Under the pieces are notes generated by a model. That model saw only the letters and a list, made by a program, of their open reading frames with translations, was not told the origin of the DNA and searched no databases. 64,000 bases of DNA from positions 62,001 through 126,000 of the forward strand of contig CAJQUW010003396.1 in NCBI GenBank assembly GCA_907163375.1, read 5' to 3'. Source of the stretch: Prostheceraeus crozeri. Lineage: Eukaryota; Platyhelminthes; Polycladida; Euryleptidae. This document shows, piece after piece, positions 36,101 through 48,100 of this stretch (position 1 is the stretch's first letter; each line of letters begins with the position of its first letter). Position numbers and translations under genes: made by a program.

Positions 36101-39100
36101 TGTTATATCCGATCCAGCAGACATAGTATCTCCGAATGGTATCGTCTGGAAATTCAATGCTCCTCCTGCGAGACGTCAGGGAAGAAATGTGATAAACTTC
36201 CGAGAAGGTCCTACTGTAAACCCAGCATCTGAATTTGAGTCATTTATGTTGTTTATCGACGATCAGATGATCCGCACATCATTGCGGTACACCAATCGAA
36301 GAATGCCGTTCTCTTCAAAAAAAGAAATTTTCCTACGAGGAATTCAAAGCAGGCATCGGGGTTATAATTCGTGCCGAAGCTGATCGCGATAACATGTCTA
36401 ATATATCGTCTCTGTATGACTCGACTGATAGTCGCCCATTTTATAGATGCGCGATCTCTTCCACCAGATTGAAATTACTTCTCAGCCACATCACCTTTGA
36501 CAACAAAGTAACACGGCGTGATCGACAAATCACTGACAAGCTTGCTGCGGTGAGGGAATTCCGGGACTTGTTTACTCAGAATCTTCGAAGACACTACGTG
36601 CCCTCGGCAACTCTTACGGTAGATGAGCAACTCTATGCCTACCGTGGTTATTCACCCGGACGATCGTTTATGCCCCCAAAAGCCAGCTAAGTATGGGACA
36701 AAAACCTTCTGGATCTGCGACGCAAAAAATGGCTACGCATTGAAGCCCTTGCCGTATTCTGGCTCAACAGGAGTGAGAGCAGTTGTCCTTGCGAAATCCA
36801 TCGTACTTCAACTTGCTGAACCGTACTATCAGACACGTCGAAACATCATAACTGACAGGTACTTTACCTCATTTGATCTTTCTAAAGAACTGTTGGAAAA
36901 TGGACTGACCATAACTGGTACCATCATCGCCGCTCGACGTGATAGTACCATCTGTTATGAAGACAACAAGAAACATTCCACAGTTCGAGACACGAAATTT
37001 ATGGAATCATGAACATAGAGTACTTTTGTCATCATATGCCCCTAAACGAAACAAGAATGTGCTACTTTTGAGTACCCAACATTCGTCTAACAGCATTTCC
37101 TCCCGTGATGATCGGAAGCCGACTGTCATTCTTGATTATAACTCCGGAAAAGGCGGAGTGGACGTAATGGACGCGCGAGTTGAAGATTTCACTTGTCGAC
37201 GTAAGACACGACGTTATCCGCTGCTACATTTTTTCAATATGCTAGACGTAGCCCTCGTCAACTCCTTCCTCATCATGTCAGAAAATGGATACACGAGAAG
37301 TCGATCAACCTTCATAAAATCTGTGGCCCGACAACTTTCCGATGCAAATATGAACCGAAGATTCAATGACAGTCAAATCTATGCGCAAACCCATCATGCA
37401 TTTACAGCACTTGGAATAAGTCCACCAGAGAGACAAAGGCTTTCCCAGCCACGAGACAACAAGCCTCGCAAATGTCAAGTTGCCCAATGTAGAAAATCGA
37501 CAAGAAGACGGTGTGCTCGCTGCTTTATTTACGTGTGTACTATCCACCATGTTGACAACATTATCTGTTTCCACTGCGCCTGAAATTATCAATCCTGCGT
37601 AAGTGCTTTTTGCTGTGAACATAAAAACTTGTGATTAGGCTTAAAACAATGTTTATTCATCACGCTTTTGATAAGAAAGTAGTTGCAGCCCTAGTAAGGT
37701 AGTATGTAGTTGTATTTCAGTGTATACATGTATGAACGGTATATTTTGATGTCACCATATAATTTGGACATTTGCCTTACACAGTTTTTCATAGTACTTT
37801 ACTGAGATGATCTTATTATAAGTAATTTGTTCATGTTACGAAAAATTCATGATTTTGGTGATAAAGAAAGTCGTATTACTGATAAAAAGATCGTTTTCAT
37901 TTTTGGCAATTATCACCAATAGGCCTACTCATGTATTTAATTAATGGCCTATGCTATACAATCATTATACAAAGTAAACTAAGTGATGAATATTTATAAT
38001 GAAACATAAGAAACAGTAGTGATTCAATTTGCAATGCTTTTGTTCGCTTCAAAACACTAAGATATCATATTAAATTACTTGTCTACACTGGTAGACAGGT
38101 GAACGAAATATGATGGTAAAAGAATCCGAACGTTTGAGGGTTAACGATATCGTCCTTGTCGCGGCAACTTCGCATATGTGCATTCTAGAGACGGCGGTAA
38201 TACCTGCTATAGGCATTTTTAACGATTTATCGTTTTTTCGATAAAAAATATATTGTGCTTATCCGAATCCTGTGTCAAAATTTCTGCGACTAATACGACC
38301 TAAAGTCACTAGGAAAAGTCACTTAAAAGTTTGGCCCTTGACTGCTAGCAAGTAAGATCTCACATGTGCATTTATAATATGGATTTCACTCAATTGCAGC
38401 CCTTGTCATTGAAAATATCTTGTCGATAGTAGAAAAATGTTAAAAGCCACATGTTAAGATGGTTCCCATTTTCGATAAGCATCGTAATCTGCAGACAGTT
38501 TTTGCTTCTCCTGAAAAGTTTGCAATTTCACACATACAGCAGTTAGGTATTGACCAATAGCCTTGAAACCACATATGAGATTTTGTCGCCACAACGATGA
38601 TATATGCATTCAACCCAGGGAATTATAGATTATATTTTTTGTTATAATATTTTGTCCATATGATATTTTCGCCTATAATTCCCTGATTCAACCATCTAGG
38701 CATCTAGGTCACCATCATTGCATGTATCTGAAGCATGAATTTAGGTTGCCATTCCAAGGCTCTTGGAAGGTTCGTGATAAATCCCTCCATCATCACCATA
38801 GAAATCTTGGACTATACAATACCTTCGATTTCCATACGTAATTTGTCGGGATTATCTGCACGAACCTTCAAAAAGACCACAACAATGCTTAATCGCTCTC
38901 CCACTGAAGTCACAAAGTCATGCCAGTACGCCAATGAAGGGGAAATCTTCACACGCTTGCAACTCTCAGCAAGGTGGGATGGTGAGCACTATTGAGAGCG
39001 GTGGTTCCTCCCGAGACAGGCTGACTTGAACCCTGAATCGTCTGCATCTCTGCAACGATGTCTTAATCCAAGTCATCTATCCCATCCTATGTCTTTAATA

Positions 39101-42023
39101 TAACTGTCATCTCAAAGACTTTTACACAAGAATTCTGTGCCTATTAACATAAGCTGGTGAAAAAAAATTGACGAAAATTGAATAAAATAGTTGACGCTTA
39201 TGTGCGGTCATTTGTATTCAAAACTGTGGCATACTTCGTCAAATCACACATCTCCTTCATGTTTTGTATGCCAGTCTTTCCCATGTAATTTTTATGGTTT
39301 TAATTTCACTTTACATTTTTGACAGAAATAAGGTGCAAACATTTTATAATACAGAATATTATGACAAAATCCATAGACTACTACTGAAATTATTCTTAGA
39401 GTAAGCTTAAGCTAAATAGAAAGTGCATTCATAGTTACAAATCACAAAATCTAACTTAGACAAAACTCATGTAGAGTGTTTATGACTCTTTTTCTCAAAG
39501 GTAGCCTTTATATCAGAAACAAAATTATTCGAACGATCGAATAAGTGGCATGTAAGAGAAATATTTATGGAATCACGTACCACAAGTGTTTCACCTTCAC
39601 ATTCATGGTCGCATTTGCACTTCATGATGATTGCGCACTGAAATATCTATCGCTTGAATAATTATCTAATTATCAGGGCAATACAGGAAGACACAAATTG
39701 CTAGCTTCATTAAAGGCGCCATTCCCTTCACGATGTTAACTACCGAGGGACACTCATCGAATTGACATTAGATAGACAGTTCAATGATGTTTCTGCTAAA
39801 TGGTGAGCCAAATTTTCGGCATGATGTGGAGGTCAAATTGTGTTCGGTAGCCTACAGATGTGAGTTATGAAATGTCTTCAGCTACATTCGATTGTACAAA
39901 CCTTCTTTGACAATACGACAACGGCGATCTGTTCGATCATATGGAGCAATAAATATGTCAAGCTCTGAGCAGTTTCAAGATAAATTACACTTCAAAATAA
40001 ATTAAAGACAAATTATCACAACGAGAGAACCAACGAAGCTTAACAGAGGTGATAATGACACAGTATTGAGAGTTCATCACTGTAAATTGCGCTAAAATTT
40101 TTTAGCTGTAGAATATCATACATTTATCAGTACGCTACTGATAAATTGATATAAATAAGTAGCATTCAAAATCTCGTATAAATGTAAATGGGAAAGAAAA
40201 AATATTACAAAGAACAATGCCTACGAAGAAAAAAGGAAACTGAATGGAAGTGAGCAAAATTAATCATATTAGTTAGGAATTTATGCACAAATTTGTCTGG
40301 GCCTTAAAACTACAGAGCACTGTTTATATACTAGTGCACAGGTCGTGGTGCACTGATGTACAGCTTATATTGCATGTTTTATTCTCATATTAAACGTTTA
40401 AGTAATGCATTAATAATGCTTTACAAATCTGAGATGTAGAATATCTATATGAGCATGAGTAGCAACGTGCAATACCAGCTGTCGAATGATTTTTCAATAC
40501 CTGTGCAACCTTGTGTCAATCAAAGTAAAGATGTGAAACAATTGTGGCGGAACGACAAATAATGTGTGTGGCTGATACCTCTAATTACTACTACTACTGA
40601 ATTATGATACCACTGTGACAAAATGATCACGCTCAAATCACAATGAGAAATTTAGTTGGTTAGATCGAACTCAGATTTTTGTAAGTTAAAAGATCCTATT
40701 TTCAGGAGTGCAACATCTGCTGCAAAATCAGCTAAGCGACTGTCATGACGCGTTGCGGTTCTATTGGGAGTTTCTATTGGAAATGTCATTGCAAGTTCCT
40801 CGAAGCCTTCCTCCAACACTGCCCCACGACTAGGAGTGAACTACTGGGATTGTATACTTGCCTGTGATTTTGGTGCCATTCGTCCTTTTACAGAATTTCT
40901 GATCAGAGGTGTTGCTATGTCAATTCGCAGTCTTACACGTGTTGACGAACATGCCGACGCTATAAATAATGCGTGTTGCGTGTCGACAATAGATGCAAAT
41001 GAAAAATAGGTTTATTCAACGACAACGGCAGCAACGCGCTTGAAGTGCAGAAGACAGTAATACAAACTACTACTGACACTTGTAACACAAGCTCATGGAG
41101 AAATTGCTGCTCATTATCCTGAAACTATTCCGGATGGCATTTACATAAAGCTGTCACAGCATTTGTGGCTCAAGAACTCACTTTCGTATCTAAAAACTCA
41201 CTCTTTTGGTAGACATTATTCCTCGGTTATATTACGCAAAATAAAATTTCTCAATTACTGGATAATCAATCTATTATTTTTCACTAGCAACGTTCTGAAG
41301 CGGTTCTAAAAGTCAACCGCAACATTTCATAATGCTCCGATATTCGCTACAGGTCATCCTGAAGTTATATCGTTCTTTAATGGCAAGATTCTTGGGAGAG
41401 TGAATGATCAAATCAATATCAGATCAAATATTGTCCATGACTCATTTAATCACTATTTACACCGTCGTGGTCGATGGAGCTTGCTTTAGATACATGAATA
41501 AATGGAACCAACTTGACAACATCTAGAAACGCAGATGATGTGTCCTATTCTTCACTAACGACAATAAAATAAGATAGATCGATACGATATCAGACGAGCT
41601 TATAAGACAGGTATTTGCTGAGCACACACTGCGCAATTGATATACTATCTTTCTTGATGATATGATTTTTTTTTAATATTTCTTGCCACACCCACATCCA
41701 TACATGTACATGTATTAGCCTCACACTGGGAATTCCAGGCAGTAGATTATGAAATTATTATGATGACTTTTATTCGACCTTTTGTAAGCTCAATCAAGGA
41801 CTAAAGATTCATTCAAATTGACTGTCTTTGCAATGAACAAGCCGACCTTTGCAATGAACGAGCCTGCCTTACATCGTGTTTTACAATTTGTTATGTTGAA
41901 GTGTGACGTTCATATTTTTGATCGCTTCAGTGACACCAACCGATGGACAAACTGATGTAAATGAAGAAACTATAAATTAGTAATTGTGAAAACCATCATC
42001 TCATTTTGAAATCCTTACACTTG

Positions 42024-42121
<98 letters not shown>

Positions 42122-45100
42122 TGTTAGCAAGTTTTCACCCATAAGATTCTTGACACGTTTCTCAACCCGTTCAAGGAGGTTAAGATTAAGATACGTTCGT
42201 GGGGCGCCGGCCCATGGATGACAACAATGCTCCATCAGAGGACGAATAGTGGACTTGTAAAGATAGCAGACAGTCTGTGGTGGAATACAGTTGATGACAT
42301 GATAGAGACTACCAATGCGTTGAGCTACCTGTTTGCTAATCGATTGGATGTACGGTTTCCATGACAAGTCTTTCGTAACCGCCAAACCAAGGAAGGAGAT
42401 GTAATCTTGTTCTCTGGTCCTAGTAAGAAGACATGTTATAACTTTTCTAATCACACATCTCTCCATTCGATATTGATTTGCGAATCGTCACAAAAATACC
42501 ATTCATATAATAACATGTCTGATGTACCTTGATCAGACTGATGAACTGTGAGATATCTATGTAACAATAAAAAGTGTTTCTTCGCGTGGCCTTCCATTTC
42601 ACTTCAACTTCTTTTCTGTAATTTTTCCCATTGTGTTATGTTTATTTGAAACTCTTTCTGAAATGATCGTGTAACGTGATTCACATATATACTTATGAAT
42701 TCCTTTTTTGAATGAAAACATACGCCATTATGCTTGTTTACCCGCGCATGTTTCATAGCGTAGTATGCATCTTGAAGTATTATTTATTCCTATGGACCTT
42801 CAATTAAAATCTAATTTTACAATAATTTCAATCTAAACCTTTATCCCTTCAACCTTAACCCATCAAACCTTTACGAGACAATTCTTCGTGGATTGGAAAA
42901 ACGCACTTCTGTGGCAAAGGGTCGAATGGTAGTACGACAATATAATTATACTTTTGGGAGTACGCAAGTCCTAGAGCATTGAGTAGGCGTTTTATGTCTG
43001 GGGTAGCAATAGTTTGGTCTGGTCACATGGTGTCAAAGTTGGTTCGTGTTGAAATGGATATGTTGAGGCAGCGTTGATGCAATGATTCCGAAACATATCA
43101 CACAGTCAACACCTTTTCTACAAATTATACACAAGACCTGACGCATTATTAAAATCTACACTAACTGAAAGAATGATAAAAGCTAAGATTTTCTCGATAA
43201 AGTGAATCAAAATGACAATATGACTAGCATTTGTCACAACGCAATTATTTAGCGTATACCTATCAATCATTAATTGTGTGAAGTCACTCTATACAGTTCG
43301 GTCCTCCTGAATTGATTTGAGATTCGCATATGAAAACAGAAGTTAAGGTTCGCTTAATTCCAGACATTTCCCTTGCCCTACCAGCAACCACTATGTGTTT
43401 CCGGTCATTAATCTACTGCCTTAACTGCGCAAATTCTTAAGTTTTCAAAGGACAGTCGAATTCCGCTGAATGAGAGCTGACGACCTGGTCAAATTGACGA
43501 AGACTTACCTGCGGCGGGGACTCGTGGTTCAGAGGAACGTCGTAGTTTAAATCCCTTCTGTAGCTGAGCGATGACAGCAGCGTGTGGGTCCACCGAGCTC
43601 GATCTCTGACGTTGAGGCGGCTGCGAGGCGTGTGATAGTTGACCTGGAATTAAAAACAATTCAGTCGTTGACTGCGCGACCCTTAGGGCGCAACTACAAG
43701 CGAGATCTTCCTCTCCAGATACTTATTGCAATACGACGGTGCATTGACCATCGATATCAACATTCTTGGGAGAATTACATGGCGGTTCATGTACGATCAT
43801 GAAGAAAGTTGTCATGTGACCTTGGCAGGTTCGCGGATGTACTATTCTTCAAGATAGAAAATCACTTTTAAATGATGTAAAAAAAGGGGTCATTCAATAA
43901 TGATGCAATCACACAATAAGTCTTCTGGCTAGCTTATGGCTGAGCTTTCAGCAATGTAGACCAGACAAAAACGACTAGTGTGGAACTACGTTTAATTCCT
44001 TTTCTCTGATGATGGTTGTGAATAGTAGCAGAAACTAATTAAACGTTCATCAAATTATTTTTACCGACAAAACTAAGCATTCGCTCAACCAATCAAAACT
44101 TTAAGTCTTTTATTGAACCTAAATTGCTATTTTTTCAACTTTTGGACATTTTGTGTATATGGTGCTGTTCCAGATAGACCTTAGAATCTAGATGTATTTA
44201 GAATTTAATCTAGAATTTGTTGCGGTACTATGAAATTTGTGGACACCTTCACCCATAGATATTAGCATGATACTTCTCACATGAAATTTCGTTTTATCTA
44301 ATGGTGAACATTAAAAGTATTTGAATATGAGAAGTCTGATAGGACTTAGGTGTTAGTTGGTTATTTCAAGGTTCGTGACAGATAATCTCGGGATCATTCC
44401 ATGTGAAATTGTTGAGGCCGTTTAATCCACCATCTCGGATTTCGTTCATATTTGGTTCATAAGTAGGCTTTGGTCTCATCAGAAGAAATCCAGATTTGTT
44501 TGCTCAGACTCATCGTAGTTCCTGAGTTTCAGGGCCTCAAAGTTGCCTGTCGCATTGTATTGGACGACAGCTTTTCCCCAGCAACGGCCCTTAGCAACAA
44601 CCAAAATGCGTCTACATTTGTTTCTTTGGAAGCTGGCCTCACCAAACTTTGTGCACATGTTATTGATTATCTGCTTTAGTACCCCACACAATCAATTTCA
44701 TATTTGTGCTGTTTATGACATACATAGCGACGCTCAAAGTTTGCGATTTTCGTAATTTTTGGAACACACATCATGAGCGTCACCCTATTATTTTCGGCCC
44801 TTACATTGATCGTCAGCGATCAAAATTGAAACAGCGTCGGCAGAATTAATGTTGAGAACTTCAAAATCTTGGAAGTCGAAGAACCCTAGGAACACGAAAA
44901 CTGAAAAAAATTGCAGTATTGTACATTGCTGTATAGATCAATTTTGGATTCATTGTCTTTGATCTCTAGCGTATATATACAATTTATATTTCTCTTTCGG
45001 AATCAAATTCGGTCAGAATTTCTTTGTCAGAGTCAAATTTGGACTCGACTCAAATTAGAAGTGATCGTATGAAAATTATAGATCGACAAATATATTGCCC

Positions 45101-48100
45101 GAAAAATATTCATCCACATAAAAACACATCCATGATAGAGGTTATTAGTTCGGATGCCAGAATGAGTTTCTGTCGGGAACGAGGCCGAAAATGAAACTTT
45201 CACAGAAAGATGCACATCTTCTGCCTACTACGAATCTGCACGTCTGCCGAGTTCTAGTGAGTTCCTCTTCTTGTCGGACAGGATCAAAGGAAAACATATG
45301 TAAATCCGATGGGACGCAGATTGCAGTTTCTGGCTAAAATGAAATTTTCTATATTTTCGCTTATCAACTGGAAAGCATTAAGTCTAGAGTCATAATTATT
45401 GACATGGAATGTCTTCAGGTCATTTCCTATGATGTGCATGTGCTGTTATCATGCTTCTAACTGATCGGTAATGTATGTGAGAATGTGGTTAGATGTGGAT
45501 AAAGTTGCTCAAAATGCTTGTGCTTGCCGACATTAAAAGGCTCGTCAAATCTAAATGTGTTTTGCTTTGTAGACAGGGATGCATGAACATTAAAGGAAAT
45601 GACCTAAAGACATTCCATGTAAAAGATTATGAATCTGGGCTTAGTACGTTTCGTTTAATGAGAGAAAACATTGAAAATTTCATTTTAGCCAAAAACTGCA
45701 ATCTGCGTCCCAATGGAGTACATGTGTTTTTCTTTGATCCTGTCTGACAACAAGAGTAACTCACTAGAACTCGGTAGACGTGCAGATTCGTTGTAGGCAG
45801 AAGATTACATCTTTCTGTGAAAGTCTGATTTCCGGCCTCGTTCCCTGCAGAAACTCGTTCTGGCTGCCGGACATATAAATGAGTAAGTTTTATTTTAACT
45901 AAATGAGTAAACAAAAACCAAGAACTGATATAAACCTACAAAAAGTTAATCACAAATTTGTCGATCGGAGAGACACTCGCACGCCTCTTGAGTCATAACT
46001 ATTTTGGCAAGAGAAGCACTTTTGCAGACGATTCTAAAGCTGTGTTGTGACCAAGAAGAATGTTCAAGCAGCATCTAGAAACCTAACTGAAGCGACATAA
46101 TTGCATTTTATTTTTTCAAATTTCTCTAAGTTGACTATTGTCGATTGATGTTAAACCTATACATTTTCCTGCTGACCAATGACGGCTCAGAGAAAAATTG
46201 TCATCCTGAATTCATTTACTTGATGTATTTCTACCTCGAAGATCTTGTAGGTTTTTTGAAAACATGCTTCTATCACACTGTCACAGATGATTGAAAATTG
46301 ATGAAAATTTATTTGATGCATCATACAAGCATCAAAATGTACATCTCGACATCGTCAAAAGCTGGTTGTGCCCTATTATCGCACTTTAAGCCGTCAGTCA
46401 TCGTTCATACCATTTTGTACAGAACTATATTATCATAATCATTTTATTGGACCATGGCAGATAGCCGTTGGCAAGGTGAATACAAAGTGTATAAGTGTCC
46501 GTAGTTATGCAAATGCGCATAGCGTTAGAACTATACAACAGATGTACGATGCAAATGTGGGAGTAAGATTACAAATTAACTCAAAACACGGATAATGAAA
46601 TTTTCAGCACAGCTCAAGTAAACAATCAGGTACACAAAAATGGGAGTAGAGGGAATGTAGAGAAACACTTTACGACTGTAGTGTGTAGGAAGCATGTAGT
46701 AATTGAAGATGTAATCTACTATCATTTCAGAAATTTGCTGTTCGTTCAATGTATCTTCTAAAGTTATTTCCATATTTCTGTGTATATCTTATGATACCTC
46801 TTGACCTCTACTGGCTGGACTCTGTCCTTCTTTCAAATGCCTGAGGTACATTTCAGTCAAAAGTGACTCTATTTTTTTTTGATAGATGCTAATCTTCCTC
46901 TATTATAAATTTAATTTTTGAGGCTGTGCATCTTAAATGTACAGGACCGCGCTTGGTCGGGTTTGAGCGTCCAGGATTAAGCGGTCGAAACGCGATCGTC
47001 CTGACCAAGTTCCTGTTGATAACCTCATTAAAAATAGTCAAATAATTTGTATGCATATTTTGTACAATTCTATTTCACGTTTTAGCTTGAGGAACTAATA
47101 TTAATTCTCTTACACACTTGGTAGATTTTAGATAGCGTAATCCCGCTGTGTTGTTAGCTAGATCTGGTATTTTGATTGGAAACAGACCTGTCCTCTTATC
47201 ATCTGAATGGGCAGACTGCTAAATAGGATCTTTTCAATATATAAGTGAGAAACATAATTTTGAACAGAACGACTTACTCGCCAATTCATTACACATGAGG
47301 AGAGGAGAAGCGTTGTTTGTCCTTCTAGTAAGTATTTTTAAAATTTTTAGACATTTTAGGATATAAAAATTTTCTTTTAAATCATACTTTGTACCTATTG
47401 AAAAGTAACTAGTCATTAGCTTGTTTTTTTTAACTTTGTTACCTTGACGCACTTTGCTACGTTGAATTATGAAATTGTTTGATTTTCATTGATCTGAAAT
47501 ACACACTTCCTATCCTATCCTATAAGCTTGATACTCGTAAACGCAATTAGGGATTTGAAACATAAACTGATGTCATCTTCATTTATTCACGGAGGATCTG
47601 TTCACTGCTAGCTTTATTTTATTTACGGATCTGCTGCCTTAGAGTTGGCGAATGAACAGTTGCGTTAAGTCATGAAGCTATTTTAGTCAGAAATATAAAT
47701 TGTAGTTAGGAATATAACAGATCATGCGGAAGATAGAAAAACCGCACTAAAGCATCGATAAAGTTGCTAAAACATCGTTAAGAAAAGTGAGAGACATGAT
47801 ATCTTGTCTCTCCTTATAGGTCTGTCTCACCTTTCTTCACATGTTTGGGAGAATCGAAGAGTGGCGGCGGAGGTGGTAGTGGTGGTGAGTCTCTCATCAT
47901 TGGTAGGGCAGGAGCGGGAGGCGGTGGCGGAGGCGGCGGAGGGGGTAACGGCACAGAAGGAACACTCATCGGAGGCGGCGGTGGAGGTCTTCTCGGAGCG
48001 GGAGGAATGAACATGGGAGGACGAGGGGCTGGTGGGGGAGGCGGCGGACATGGAGGACTGAACATGGGAGGCCGTGGGAGAGGCGGCGGAGGGGCCGGAC

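Noticed and set aside
40764-41009. 81-codon plus-strand frame
   Set aside because: No recognisable motif, no splice signals fitting a gene, and surrounded by AT-rich intron.
43509-43643. Alternative reading of exon D in phase 0 (VNYHTPRSRLNVRDRARWTH)
   Set aside because: Open, but it does not join exons C and E in frame and loses the WH2 motif.
45493-45747. Open frames inside the foldback MITE copies (also 29807-30097, 10865-11083, 45627-45914)
   Set aside because: They recur only because the repeat recurs, are not conserved in length or frame, and sit in self-complementary DNA.
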